From contig NC_066529.1 of NCBI RefSeq assembly GCF_024679095.1, forward strand, positions 3,869,094 through 3,933,093: 64,000 nucleotides of DNA, written 5' to 3'. A model generated the notes under the pieces. That model was not told where the DNA came from. It saw nothing but the letters and a program-made list of their open reading frames with translations, and did no database searches. The position numbers and the translations under genes were made by a program. The first letter of the stretch is position 1. Every line of letters begins with the position of its first letter. Below are positions 31,869-43,139 of this stretch, in pieces. This DNA is from Eriocheir sinensis (taxonomy: Eukaryota > Arthropoda > Malacostraca > Decapoda > Varunidae).

Positions 31869-31910
<42 letters not shown>
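31869..31910. repeat. (GT)21 microsatellite
   Basis: Uninterrupted GT dinucleotides. Confidence 0.95.
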
Positions 31911-31914
<4 letters not shown>

Positions 31915-32041
31915 GTCTCTCATATGTAGAAATATTCGGGACCATTTATAGAAAGGTAACCTGATTCATGGCTCGCAGCATGGGTCCACGATCGGTAAAT
32001 CAGGTCTTGATATTTGATGATGTACGGAAAATTGTATGACG

Positions 32042-32044
<3 letters not shown>

Positions 32045-32074
<30 letters not shown>
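32045..32074. repeat. (GT)15 microsatellite
   Basis: Uninterrupted GT dinucleotides. Confidence 0.95.
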
Positions 32075-32077
<3 letters not shown>

Positions 32078-32313
32078 GTTCGAGCTACACTCTCCTCCCC
32101 GTAGCCCACACCTGCCCAGCCCACACTACCCTCACCTTCGACCCACACAGTATAAAAACTCGACCTAGTTTTGACCCACTCCCAGCCTGGCTTCATCCCG
32201 TCCCAGTTTACTCCCAGTCCACAATAAGGTCACCCTCATCCCAGGTCAGGCTTAAAACTCTTAGATAAGCCCATCCCTATCTCACTTAGTCCATATATAC
32301 AGACTTAAAGGTT

Positions 32314-32314
<1 letters not shown>

Positions 32315-32347
<33 letters not shown>
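32315..32347. repeat. (AC)16 microsatellite
   Basis: Uninterrupted AC dinucleotides. Confidence 0.95.
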
Positions 32348-32348
<1 letters not shown>

Positions 32349-32349
32349 C

Positions 32350-32980
32350 ACAACACATCACAAAAAAAAGAGGACGGGAAGTGAACGTTCTAATGTAATC
32401 CAAGTCGAGGCTGTTTATGACTGAATAATATACTCCTTAATGAAAACAGAAAACTCCTTTTAAGCCGAGATAACTTGTTTGTGACCACTTTATTTTTCCC
32501 TCTCCCCGACCAAGCGCAACACCCCCCCCCCCCACCCACCCACCCACCCCCGGCCCTCACCTCACCTCCACGTATTTTTCTCTATTATAGACTTTAAACT
32601 TTAGGGAAACTTTCGTATATTTCTCTCCCTGTCTGGCACCGGGGAACCTTTTCGGGGCGGGACGGGGCAGGGCGGGGGTGGGACTGGGAGGTGGATGCGG
32701 AGGCTGGTCGGGCGGGTTGGGGCGGGGCCGAAGGGGAAGAAGCCAACTCCAGACCCTCGGCCCTCGCGGCGCTCAGGGAACTGCCAGGCTCACACTCCCT
32801 TCAGGGCCTCGCTCCGTCCGCCGCCTCGACATGCTTTCATTGGGTTCTCTCGCGGGTTATATTGGCCTTCCTTCCTTCCTTCCTTCCTTTCTTCCTTTGC
32901 CAGCTCTTGCCTTTGTTTCAGTCTTCGTAACGGGATTGCAAACACTGACGCTTGCGGGAAATTAAATACGACCTTTGCTG
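32350..32980. other. mixed intergenic sequence with C-run and GC-rich patch
   Basis: Poly-C/CCCA tract at about 32,521-32,550. GC-rich patch at 32,640-32,850 (GGGGCGGGAC, GGGGCGGGGCC: Sp1-like GC boxes). CTTC repeats at 32,868-32,897. No gene recognised. Confidence 0.4.
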
Positions 32981-32986
32981 CATCGG

Positions 32987-33021
<35 letters not shown>

Positions 33022-33187
33022 GTTTTTATCCACTCCTCCTCCTCCTCCTCCTTCTCCCTTCTTCTTCCTCCTCTTTCTCTTCTTCCTTATCCAGTTTTGT
33101 GTTAGCCTATTATTCTTTATCGTTATTTATGATTTCACCGCTCTTATTTATTTTGTCGCCGCCCAGTTATCTCCCATACTGTTTCTT

Positions 33188-33232
<45 letters not shown>
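32987..33232. repeat. GT, CTC and (TC)n microsatellite cluster
   Basis: TG at 32988-33019, interrupted CTC at 33032-33090 and uninterrupted TC at 33190-33232. Confidence 0.9.
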
Positions 33233-33234
<2 letters not shown>

Positions 33235-33589
33235 CCGTCATTCTCTTCCACACGACGATCTTCAGAAGTGGTTCCAAACATTTTTCATCACAGACTCGTT
33301 CCTCGTGATTGTTTAGCGCCTCTTGGGGAAGGGTGCGGCGGACGGGGAAATAAAAAGGGGAGAGAGAAAGAAAGGGAGGTCAAGCGATGAGTAACAACGG
33401 CGGTCAGAAAGGGCAGACAGGCACCCTCGACCTGACAAGGAGGAGGAGGCGGAGGCGGAGGAGGAGGAGCCATAAATATCTTTTCTATTAAGATAGCCAG
33501 CGAGCCTTGCCCCCTCCCCCTTTCCGTGTGGACAGCTGCCGTCAATGGTCGTCAGTCTGGCCGCCCCCGCCCCCTTCCCCCCTCCCCCC

Positions 33590-34060
33590 CACGACTCATC
33601 AGCCCCCTTCCGTCCCCACTGTGCCCTCCTCTCCTCTCATTTCCCCTATCCTTCTCTCCTTCAATTCCCCTGTCCATTTCTCCTACAGCTTCTCCCTAAA
33701 TTCATCAGTCTCATTCTCCTTCCCTCCCTCGCCCATTACTCCTAAACTACTTCCATTCTTCCCTCCTATGCCCCTTCCCTTCCCTCCTTCCCCTCCCCTT
33801 CCCTTACTCCAAAATCACCCCCTTCTTTCCTCCCATGCCCCTTCCCCTCCCTCCTTTCCTTATCCCCAAGCTATTCCTCTTCTCCCTCCCTCTCCTCCCC
33901 TCCTTCACTTTTACCTGGTTTCCTTCAACTGATTAGCCCCCTGTTCCCCTCTCCATCTCCTTCCTTCCCCTCTCCTCCTTCCCTTCCCTCTACAACATCC
34001 TCCATCTCCTCTCCCCTCTCTCCTTCCACCATCTCCTCTCCTTCTCCCTCTCCTCCCCCT
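33590..34060 (+). repeat. polypyrimidine block
   Basis: C/T-rich with recurrent units (CTTCCCCTCCCTCC, CTCCNNAA.TNNCCC). Frames are compositional. Confidence 0.7.
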
Positions 34061-34199
34061 CCGCTCAAGTAATTCACCGCGGTTCTCGTCTCATCCCCCC
34101 TCCCCCCACCCTGGCGTTCCACATGGGGCCTCAATCAATCACTTCCTGGCTTATAAGAAAGCTCTTGAAGGGGCGGTGTTGTGGTGGAGCCTGTGGCCG

Positions 34200-34930
34200 C
34201 GATGCTTCAGTGGGGAAAGGGGGAAGGGTGGGGGAGGGTATACAGTAGGAGGACGAGGAAGGGTGTGAAAGGGGAGGGGACGATGGAAGAGAAAGGGGTG
34301 AAGGAAGGGGAAGGAGAGCAGGAGGACAAGGATGGTGGAGGGGATGATGAAGGAAGGGGAAGGAGTGGTCAGAGGAGAATGAAGGGGGTGAAAGTAGAAG
34401 ATGGGAGAGGGGATGACTGAAGAGGAAGGGGTGAAGGAAGGGGAAGGAGGAGAGGGATAGCAGAGAAAAGACAAGGAAGAGGGTAGAAAGTGGGAGTAAT
34501 GGGGAGGGGATAATGGAAGGGGGAAAGGAAAGGGAAGGGGGAGAGATAGAGGGGAAATAACACCACTGGAGGAATGAAGATGGAGGGGGTGACAGAAGGA
34601 AGGAGGGACGGGAGAGGACAAGGAAGGGTGGGAGGAAGGGAGGGAGAGGGGTGGAGGACAGGGAAGGGGGAGAGATAGAGAGGGGAAATAACACCACTGG
34701 AGGAATGAAGATGGAGGGGGTGACAGAAGGTAGGAGGGACGGGAGAGGACAAGGAGGGGGTGGGAGGAAGGGAGGGAGAGGGGTGGAGGACAGGGAAGGG
34801 GGAAAGATAGAGAGGGGAAATAATACCACTGGAGGAGGAATGAAGATGGAGGGGGTGACAGAAGGTAGGAGGGACGGGAGAGGACAAGGAGGGGGTGGGA
34901 GGAAGGGAGGGAGAGGGGTGGAGGAAAAAC
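34200..34930 (+). repeat. purine minisatellite, about 130-bp unit
   Basis: The AATAACACCACTGGAGG anchor is at 34556, 34687 and (AATAATACCACTGGAGG) 34818. Each unit includes GGAGGGGGTGACAGAAGG and GGAGAGGGGTGGAGGACAGG. More diverged units lie at 34,240-34,550. The 283-residue frame on the minus strand is repeat-derived. Confidence 0.85.
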
Positions 34931-35424
34931 TGGGAATAATGTAAGGTATTCGGACGGATGGCTGGTCTCTATTGAAAACCAATACGGTGTAAGAAATGGC
35001 CCAATACCCCCGCCGCCTGTTTTTGTTTCATGAGGCTGAGACGGAGGAGCGTTTGGTAAAAGACTCTGCCACTTACCTTCCTCCCTTCCCGCCTTGCCTG
35101 CCTCCGCACTTCACCACACACACGACTCTTCCCTCTTCCTTCCTCTCCCTCCCTCCATTCCACTCCACCGCCACCATTCCTCACTCCCACCCTCCCTTTC
35201 TTCCTTTCTTCTTCTCTCCTTCTCCTCCTCCTCTTTCTACGGGCGTTAAATGTACAGTATTCAACATTAATGCTCTTCTGATTTCCCTCTTTTTGTCATA
35301 ATGTGTTTGCGAAGAATTGACAACCCAGTGAATAGTCTTTAACGACCCATACTTTGAATACTGCCATAAGGGATTAGATTCTAAGATCCATGCAGTGTAC
35401 AAGCTCATGCCAGGGAAAATGGGC

Positions 35425-35426
<2 letters not shown>

Positions 35427-35463
<37 letters not shown>
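35427..35463. repeat. (CT)18 microsatellite
   Basis: Uninterrupted CT dinucleotides. Confidence 0.95.
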
Positions 35464-35466
<3 letters not shown>

Positions 35467-35549
35467 TATCTATTTGTCCATCTATCCAATCCTCCCCTCA
35501 GTGAATGTTTGTGAATAACTCTCTTTAATTACTACGGGGATTTTTTATT

Positions 35550-35553
<4 letters not shown>

Positions 35554-35601
<48 letters not shown>
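35554..35601. repeat. (TC)24 microsatellite
   Basis: Uninterrupted TC dinucleotides. Confidence 0.95.
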
Positions 35602-35604
<3 letters not shown>

Positions 35605-35985
35605 AGCCAATTAAGTACAAAGTATTAAAAAAAAGGAATGCCTGCGATTGGTTTATTGGGTAGAAAACTGTGGGTAGCTAACTAGTGAACGGACTCATGT
35701 TCCTACCGTATCTTTTTCCTGCTTTCTTTTCGTCTCTTTCTGTCCAATTTACTGCACACTCGCTTTCATGGGCAAATTATTTAAAAACGGATTAAAATAC
35801 ATTGACTTTTTGTTTGTTTTTGGTGTCAGCGTGGTTACCTAGGTGATTATACATATGAATTTAATGTTGCATATCTACGAGTACTAATGGATTTCGCTCT
35901 CAGTTATCTTACGTTCGAGTTGTCTTACATGCGAGTCATCTTACGTTATGTTATACGTGCGAGTAGAATCACATGGGAGTTATCT

Positions 35986-36450
35986 AATGCTTCAAGGGGG
36001 AAAGGGGGAAGAGTGGGAGGGTATACAGCAGGAGGCCAAGGAAGGGGGTGAAAGTGGAAGACGGAAGAGGGGATGGTGGAAGAGGAAGGGGAAGAAGGTG
36101 GGGTATAGCAGGATGAGGAAATGGGTAGAAAGTGGGAGTAGATGAGAAAGGGAATAGTGGAAGAGGAAGGGGTGGAGGAAGGGGAAGAAGGTGGGGTATC
36201 GCCGGACAAGGAAGAGGGTGTTGAAAGTGGGAGTAGATGAGAAGGGGAATAGTGGAAGAGGAAGGGGAAGAAGGTGGGGTATAGCCGGACAAGGAAGAGG
36301 GTATAGAAAGTGGGAGTAGATGAGATGGGGATGGTGGAAGAGGAAGGGGTGGAGGAAGGGAAGAAGGTGGGGTATAGCCGAACAAGGAAGAGGGTATAGA
36401 AAGTGGGAGTAGATGAGAAGGGGATGGTGGAAGAGGAAGGGGAAAAGGAG
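35986..36450 (+). repeat. purine minisatellite, 82-93-bp unit
   Basis: The GGTGGGGTAT(A)G anchor lies near 36,098, 36,191, 36,273 and 36,366, each followed by CCGNACAAGGAAGAGGGT and AAAGTGGGAGTAGATGAGA. Its first unit resembles the start of the 34.2-kb array. Confidence 0.85.
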
Positions 36451-36459
36451 AGGCCAATA

Positions 36460-37080
36460 TAACAAGAATCTCAGTGTTATCTAATTATGGTCTATCGTAT
36501 ACGAGTGTTCTTGCGTCTAACCGTAATATGTGTGACGGATTCTCATTTCCTTCGAGCTTGTCATCTAGCCCAGTATAGCTAAAGATTGTGTGATGCGAAG
36601 CGTGACACAAGGATAGCTCTGTAGGGGGACAGCGGGTCTAATCACTAATCAGGAAATAAAGGGAATGGGGAGTGCAGCGATGTCAGATTCTCGTACTTCA
36701 CCTTTTATGTTTGCTGATTTACAACCCCAAAACTGTCACCTCCACCCCAATAACTGGCTTGGTATATAATTAACGTTAAAATGGTAAATTATTGCTGTTT
36801 CTTGGCAGTAGTTATGGGGCAGAAACTGGTAAATATGATGCTCCGAGTACGATAATCTGGCATCGCTGGGGAGGGTAACAACTGAACAAGGGTCGGTTAG
36901 TGAGGGGGTGGGGGGAGGGAGGCGGCGGGTGGGAGTTGCCAGCAGCCAATAAACACTTCATCACGTCCCCACCACCCATGCATCCACCCGCTTGCCCTCC
37001 AATATATTGCATACTATACTAAAGTCCTTTATTATTTATATCCGCTCAAATTAAGCCGATTACACCAATAAAATGTGGGA
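36460..37080. other. mixed intergenic sequence, no gene recognised
   Basis: Unique sequence. A purine patch lies at 36,895-36,930. No repeat or coding signal. Confidence 0.4.
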
Positions 37081-37560
37081 TTGGAATTTTCGCTCGAAGT
37101 GAAGCGCAGAATTGTATGGATGGAGGGAAGGAGCGGAGGGGTGGAGGGCGTGGGCGGGAGTGGCGGTCATTTCTCGCCTCATTGGTAACACTGACCGGCG
37201 GGGACTCCTGCGCGCCACCTGATTTGAATGACGCAACTTCCGTCTCGGCTGCTCATTGGCTGCACCTGCCCGGCTCTGGGGGTGGAGGAGGGTGGGAGGC
37301 CGCAGCAGGTGGTCGGGGCCTCGGGGGGTCGGGGGGTTCACTGACAGAGCGGCACGTGGAGCGAGTGAGCAGTGACGGCGGTGCGGTGAAAACATTACAG
37401 TGCCTCGTCAAAAACGTGAGTGGCCGGGAAGTGTGTTTTTGTGAGCAGAGTGAGCATTTGTGTTGCGCTGCAGAGAGTGAGGCTTTTAGGCGTCCGACGG
37501 GCACAGGGGCGGAACCCTCTCAATAATTAGAGCTGCCCAGTTTCCGGGAAAAAAAGAAGG
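37080..37560 (+). promoter_or_regulatory. candidate GC-rich promoter with first-exon donor
   Basis: GC-rich non-repetitive stretch with two inverted CCAAT boxes (CTCATTGG near 37,179 and 37,252), TGACGCAA (CRE-like) and ACTTCCG (ETS-like). About 150 bp downstream a strong donor AAAAC|GTGAGT sits at 37416. This fits a non-coding first exon, but no partner exon was found downstream in the window. Confidence 0.3.
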
Positions 37561-37743
37561 CGGGCTGGGGTGTGTGTGGGGGGGGGGTTTGGGGGGTGAC
37601 CAGGCCCTGCCATCCGCTTGTGGGAAGTGAAAAGGGAGAGCATCAGCGAAAGTTAATGTTTAAAAATTAGAATGTTTTAAAAGGTGTTGCATAAATTACT
37701 GTTACTTCCGCTTTTTTGTGTAGCCTTTGCCTTATACCACCTC

Positions 37744-37745
<2 letters not shown>

Positions 37746-37783
<38 letters not shown>
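37746..37783. repeat. (GT)19 microsatellite
   Basis: Uninterrupted GT dinucleotides. Confidence 0.95.
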
Positions 37784-37786
<3 letters not shown>

Positions 37787-37993
37787 GTTCATTATAAGTT
37801 TCGGGCACCGGATAATTGATAAGTATAGAATAGAATGAGACGGAACACAGGAGCAACTGAAGGAGGTGGAAGAGGTCCGGGAACAAGGTAAGGAGTTTGA
37901 GGAAAGTAAGATCACCCCTTGATTACGATAGTTACACAAGAACGATTGAAAGAGCAACTCAAGTAGGATATGAAAATAGTTATTGGGTATTAA

Positions 37994-38246
37994 GGGACTA
38001 TTACACGGGGCAAATTTTCCGTGGATCTTCAGTCAAACCACGATTTCCGTTGGCGTGGTTCTTATATTTCCGTGGTTTTCTGTCTTGTCTACGATCTTCC
38101 AAAGCTACGGTAAATTTCACTGAAGGACGACGGTATTACTCACCATCATCATCATCAGCAATAACAAGAAACAAATGAAAACCACGCTAGCAGAAATCGT
38201 GGTTTGACTGAAGATCCACGGAAAATTTGCCCAGTGTAATAGCCAC
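37994..38246 (+). mobile_element. 253-bp MITE with about 66-bp terminal inverted repeats
   Basis: The left end (37994 to about 38060) and right end (about 38184-38246) are near-perfect inverted repeats, including GGGCAAATTTTCCGTGG and TCTTCAGTCAAACCACGATT. The middle holds an ATC-rich stretch. Flanks TTAA (left) and TTTA (right) could be a degenerate target duplication. No coding capacity; superfamily undecided. Confidence 0.8.
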
Positions 38247-38249
38247 TTT

Positions 38250-39225
38250 AGAGGGAGCAGAACAAGGCAGGGAGAGGGCAGGAAAGTTTGGGTAGGAAGG
38301 AGTGACAAAGATGAGCTTGTTAATGTTCGTTTTTACTTGAGGAAATCATGTACAGGGCACGAGAGGGCTGGAATTGAGGTGGAATTGTGAGTAAAGAGTA
38401 ATAGAGAAAGGCAAAGGACAAGAACAATCGGAGACCCGTAAATGGAGACAACGAAAGAAGTGGGAACAAGAATTAGTGGATGGGGGAAAGAGGATGGTAG
38501 TAAAGAATGGAGGAGAGAGAGGAAACGAGGTGTGTGTGTGTGCATGTGTGTGTGTTGGGGGGGAGGGTCACTAGTTGGCTTGTCAGGGGTCGGCATATCA
38601 GCTACCTCCCCCACCCTACGTGCCTCGCCCCTTCCTCCTCCTCCCCCCAAGTTCAACTGAGCACCACAGCAGCCGGATTTCAAATATATTCACTCCGCCC
38701 TGCAACGGAACTGACGGGCAGGGGAAAAGTGGGCGCAGGGGTCGGAAAATAGACCGAGGGAGAGAGAGAGAATAGGACAGCATGGGAAGGGAAAATCCGC
38801 AGTGGGCAAAACGTGAAAAATGACAAAAGCGGAAAATATAAAAATAGCGTGGAAATTAGTGATGAAAAGGTGGTAGGAAAGCAGGGAATGAGAGGAGTAG
38901 GTAAAAAAATGGTTGGTGAGGGAAATTAGTGTGCCGAGAGGATAGAGTACGAGAAGGATAGGTAAAGGGGAGAGGATAGGAAGGGTAGGCATGATGGGGG
39001 AAATATGGACGGAGTGAGTGGACGGCTGTGGGAATAAATAACAGCAGTAATACATGAGAGAGAAAAATAAAACACGAGTAAAATACGAAATATAAAGGAA
39101 AAGGAAAGGTCGGGGTGTATGTGTGGGGTTGGTGATAGAAAAGTTATGATAGAGTGGGTGGCATGGCTGTGCGTAGAGAGGTTAGGATGATATGAAGTGA
39201 AAGGAAAAGGAGTTAGATGGAAGGG
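38250..39225 (+). repeat. purine-rich low-complexity block
   Basis: Mostly A/G on the + strand, interrupted by a C-rich patch (38,600-38,700) and GT. Weak recurrence of GG(A/T)AATTAGTGATGAAAAGG-like motifs. No coding gene. Confidence 0.5.
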
Positions 39226-39229
39226 ATGG

Positions 39230-39395
39230 ATTTTATTTTTTACAGCAAAGGAGACAGTTCAAGGGCATAAAAAAACAAAAATGAAAAAAAAAAAGCCCGC
39301 TACTTACTGCTCCAAAAGAGAGTACAGAGGAGGGGCCGAAAGAGAGGTCAATTTCGGGAGGAGAGGTGTCCTGATGCTCTCCTCTAGAAAGGGAT
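39230..39395 (-). mobile_element. dispersed repeat copy A (T-run/TTGTTGTAAAA tail family)
   Basis: On the minus strand this copy reads TTGACCTCTCTTTCGGCC, then GGAGCAG..AGTAGCGGGC, a long T-run, TGCCCTTGAACTGTCTCC and TTTGCTGTAAAAAATAAAA. It matches 44395-44535 and part of 61832-61890. The A-rich end suggests a retroposon 3' end. Confidence 0.7.
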
Positions 39396-39399
39396 AAAC

Positions 39400-39775
39400 A
39401 CGAGGAAGATGAAGGAAATAACGGTTGTAGATGGAGATTAGGGTGTAGAAACGGGTGAAAAACTGAAAAAAGCTGGACAATGTGTATGAAAAGTAGGTAT
39501 TTGGTCATAAGGAGAAAGAAATGAGGTTAAACAAACGAATATATGAGAAAAATGGTTGGAGAGGGAGAGGAGGGCGTAAAAACGAGACGGAAGACAGTGA
39601 CAGCAGACGAGAATAGGAAAATGGGAAGTAGACATTCATTTAAAAGCAGAGTGAAGTGAGGTTAAAGAGAGGAAACCAGGAGTGAGTAGCTAGAGGAAGA
39701 ACACTCGGAAACCAAAATCAGCAGGCCGGAATTTGGGTTGAACGTTCGCTCCATACTCTCAAACATTTCAAGGCT
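39400..39775 (+). other. purine-rich intergenic sequence
   Basis: A/G-rich, low-complexity sequence between dispersed repeat copies. No gene recognised. Confidence 0.45.
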
Positions 39776-39777
39776 CA

Positions 39778-39955
39778 CCCACCCACATTTATACAAGGCA
39801 TTCGTAGAGGTTATATGTACTTCCATGGGTAGGTAGTATAATGAGCCTAATGATAATTTGACCAGCCTTCTCCACCTTGAACGTGAAATAGAAAAACATA
39901 AGAACCCGACTATTATCTCCTTTGTGACCATTGGAATTATTTAGTTGTGAGGCCG
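39778..39955 (+). repeat. dispersed repeat family, copy 2
   Basis: Colinear with 5590-5765 (TTCGTAGAGGTT, TTCCATGGGTAG, ATGAGCCTAATGATA, GAACCCGACTA). The spacing between blocks is conserved within a few bases. Class unknown; possibly a SINE body. Confidence 0.65.
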
Positions 39956-40059
39956 GTGGGTCCTTACTGCACGGCGGGTCACGCGAACAGGACAGCACAC
40001 GCACGACCACATGATTCGGTGCTTCGCTCAGGATGGAGAATGGCGGTTGAGGGAGCTTG

Positions 40060-40213
40060 AGGAGGGGGGGGGGGGGGGAAGGGTAGAAGGGGAAAGAGGG
40101 AAGGGAAGGGTAAGAGGAGGAATGGGGAAGGGGAGAGGACGGTTGAGGGATAGGTTGGTTGGAGGATGAGAGAGGGGAGAATGGGAGGGGAGATAGGGGT
40201 AATAGTGGGAAGG

Positions 40214-40271
<58 letters not shown>
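40060..40271. repeat. purine block ending in (AG)27
   Basis: A G-run (about 40,065-40,078), GGGAAGG-rich sequence, then uninterrupted AG at 40217-40271. Confidence 0.9.
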
Positions 40272-40272
<1 letters not shown>

Positions 40273-40536
40273 GCTTACATAAATACATACATACAGACAG
40301 ACAGACAGGAGTTCTCGAAAATTACACGTTTTTTTCCACAATAAAATCTAACCAACCACAACACGGCGTACACTCTTTTGATAATTAATTAGTCTACTTT
40401 ATCAGGCGACATACAGCAGGTGGTATGTTATATTAGACGTTACCTGCATTATTAACTCGGCGTTACCTTTGGTATAAAAACTGCTGGAAATGATAAATGT
40501 TTAGGCCTCATATTATTTTATTTATTGTAAGGGTGA

Positions 40537-40538
<2 letters not shown>

Positions 40539-40574
<36 letters not shown>

Positions 40575-40612
40575 TACGGATGATTATAATGTCTTGTTTT
40601 GAATATTGCATG

Positions 40613-40649
<37 letters not shown>
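40539..40649. repeat. (GT)17 and (CT)17 microsatellites
   Basis: GT at 40539-40572 and TC at 40616-40649 are separated by unique DNA. Confidence 0.95.
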
Positions 40650-40653
<4 letters not shown>

Positions 40654-40754
40654 ACTACATCATAACAGGGGGTAATTTTCCTTCGCAAATAAACAGACGA
40701 CAAAAAGAAAAAGAAGGCACTTGTTAAATAATTCCCTTTGATTCGTACTACGGC

Positions 40755-40756
<2 letters not shown>

Positions 40757-40822
<66 letters not shown>
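40757..40822. repeat. (GA)33 microsatellite
   Basis: Uninterrupted GA dinucleotides. Confidence 0.95.
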
Positions 40823-40824
<2 letters not shown>

Positions 40825-40930
40825 CTTCTAAATGACAGGGGGCAAAGAGAGGTGAAAATAGAGGGAATAAAGAGACGTGAGAAAGGAAAGGGCGAAAAAA
40901 AGTAATCTTATAATGTGGAATGACTATGAT

Positions 40931-40973
<43 letters not shown>

Positions 40974-41041
40974 GCCTCTACTACCACTACTACTGCCTTT
41001 ACTACCACTACTACAACTACTACTACTACTACTACTACTAC
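40931..41041. repeat. (TAC)n trinucleotide array
   Basis: TAC/ACT triplets with CCTCTACCAC-type interruptions repeated twice in the middle. Confidence 0.95.
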
Positions 41042-41229
41042 AGTGAAAAAAGAAACACTACTGGATGATATTATAATGAAAAGGTTTTAAGAGTTTATGG
41101 ATTGGCTCATTTTTAGCAAATACCACAAGCGCTCAGGAATGCAGCGCCCCCATTACCCCCCTCCGTCCCCCCTCCCGCCCACGTCACCCCTACTGCTCAA
41201 TGCACAAACTGGGTCTAATTTTTCATAAT

Positions 41230-41820
41230 CCCCAGTCGGCCCTTTGGCATTGTTCGGGAGTGAGGAAGGGGGGGGTGTCACTCGGGTGGGAGGAGAGGGA
41301 AGGAGAGGGGTGTTGGGGAGAGAGGGGGAGAGGAGGCTGGGAAGGAAGGCGGGGCTTTGGAGTGGAGGAAGATGAGGAAGGGGCTGCAGGGGGAATGGGA
41401 GGATGGGGAAGGGAGGCGGGGCTTTGGAGTCAAGGGGAAGGGGAAAATGGGGGAGTGGAGACGTGGCTTTGGAGGGGATGGGAAAATGGAGGAGTTTTGA
41501 GGGGCAAAACGATAATGGGGAATGTCGGGGAATGGGAGAGGGTAGGGGAAAGGGGATGGTTTAGGGGTGAGGGCTTTAGAGGGGAAGATACGAAAGGGAA
41601 AGGGCCTTGATGAGGGGGGCAGGTGAAGGAGAGGGGGCGTTGGGGGTTGAGAGAAGGGAGAGAGAAAAGGAAAAGGGTGATGGGAAGGGAAAAGGGCCTC
41701 ATAATCAAATGGGATGAGGAGGAAAAGGAGTATGGGGAACGGGAGGTAGGGGGCGGTGGAGCGGAGGGGTTGTGGGGGGCGATGCTTTTGAGGGAAGGGG
41801 GGTTGAAGGGGGGGGTCAGG
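41230..41820 (+). repeat. G-rich purine block, homologous to 45.3-45.55 kb
   Basis: GGAGGCGGGGCTTTGGAG recurs within the block, followed by GGAAAATGGGGGAG and ATGGAGGAGTTTTGAGG. The same order of motifs is found at 45,310-45,545. The long open frames on both strands are compositional. Confidence 0.75.
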
Positions 41821-41829
41821 GCCGACACA

Positions 41830-42110
41830 GGTGCGATGTGTAATCCAGGTAATCCCGAGTTTAAACTTTCCGGCCCAAATTATAAAATGATTAGAAGCAT
41901 TAGGGCGGCGGGAGCGGAGGCGGCGGCGGCGGCGGCGACGGTGGGGGTGACGGGAGTCGGGTGGTGGTGGTGGTGGCGTGTCCGGCGTGGCCCACCAGCC
42001 CGCGGCGAGGCACAGTGAAAACAGCGCCCTCTGCCTGGCACTTATCGCCACTCGCCCCTCACTCATTCCCACGTGCGGCGTGAATAATTCTGAACAAAAT
42101 GGGGGAGTTT
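41830..42110. promoter_or_regulatory. sequence-complex patch with GCG repeats
   Basis: Between purine blocks lies TGTAATCCAGGTAATCCCGAG (two TAATCC sites), CCCAAATTATAAAATGATTAG, a (GGC)n run at 41,918-41,937 and CACGTG (about 42,072). These could be homeodomain and E-box sites. Purely motif-based. Confidence 0.2.
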
Positions 42111-42460
42111 TGGGCAGTGGAATGGGGTAAGAGTGAAAAGGAGGAGAAAGAGGAGGAGGAGCAATCGTGTGGTGGCCGATATGAAGGGAGAGAATGGATA
42201 GGAGGAGGATGAGGTGAGGTTAGAATGAGGTAAGGGGAAAGAGGAGGTGGAGGAAGAGATGGTGGGTGGGTGGGGGGGAAGAGGAAAAAGGAGAGGGAGA
42301 GGGGGAGTGGATATAGGAGGAGGATGAGGTGAGGTTAGAATGAGGTAAGGGGAAAGAGGAGGTGGAGGAAGAGGAGCAATAGCAGGGTGGCGGGTATGTA
42401 GGAAAAAAGGAGGGAAGAGTGGGAGCATGTGGATAAGGAGAGAGAGAGAGGATGAGGTGA
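42110..42460 (+). repeat. purine minisatellite, about 119-bp unit
   Basis: ATAGGAGGAGGATGAGGTGAG followed by GTTAGAATGAGGTAAGGGG recurs about 119 bp apart (42,198 and 42,315), with a diverged third unit at about 42,448. Confidence 0.8.
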
Positions 42461-42579
42461 GGTTATTATATAGAATGAGGTAATGGCGAAGAAGAGAGGA
42501 GGAGAAGGAGCATAAGTAGGGTATCGTGTGTGAAGGGAAAAAGGGAGGGAAGAGTGTGTAGAAAGTGGGAGGATGGGTT

Positions 42580-42840
42580 GATGTTAGGTAAGGGCGAAGA
42601 GTAGCAGCAGGGAGAGGAAGAAAGCGTTTGCGGGGAGATTGAAGGAGAGAAGCGAGTCAGGTTAGGTAAGGGCGAAGAGAAGCAGCAGGGAGAGGAAGAA
42701 GGCGTTTGTGGGGAGATTGAAGGAGAGAAGCGAGTCAGGTTAGGTAAGGGCGAAGAGAAGCAGCAGGGAGAGGAAGCAGACGTTTGAGGGGAGATTGAAG
42801 GAGAGAAGCGGGTTAGGATGGAGATAGGGGAGGGAGATAA
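42580..42840 (+). repeat. 78-bp purine minisatellite, three copies
   Basis: GGGCGAAGAG(T/A)AGCAGCAGGG at 42594, 42672 and 42750 (78-bp period); each unit includes GGGGAGATTGAAGGAGAGAAG and GTTAGGTAAGG. Confidence 0.9.
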
Positions 42841-43139
42841 GGAGATTGAGGTACGGAAGAGTAGTCCTGGGTGCCTGTTTGCTTGCTTCTTGTGCCTGTC
42901 CGTCAGTTGGTCAGTTGTAGGTCGGGAGTATAGCCTTTGCAACGGGTGTATGGATGGCGGGAGAAGATTCGTAAGGTAAAATGAGGCGAAAGGTGCGGTA
43001 GGTGAGGTGAGGTGAAGCTGGTTGCGGGTTGTTTGCTTGCTTGCTTGCCTTGTAGTACTTGAGGTGTCGTCTGAACCACCTTTTTCTTCACTCCCTCCTG
43101 TGGGCTGCCTCGTCCGTCCCACCTTGATCACTACCACCA

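Noticed and set aside
34131..34982. 283-codon minus-strand frame rich in Pro and Ser
   Set aside because: It is the reverse reading of a 130-bp purine minisatellite; the peptide repeats follow the DNA period.
37116..37526. 136-codon Gly-rich frame in the GC island
   Set aside because: It runs through promoter-like motifs and a strong splice donor; the Gly run is from GGGGG tracts. More likely a 5' non-coding region.
41278..42072. 264-codon minus-strand frame
   Set aside because: It is C-rich/purine-complement composition with overlapping frames in other phases; nothing recognisable.
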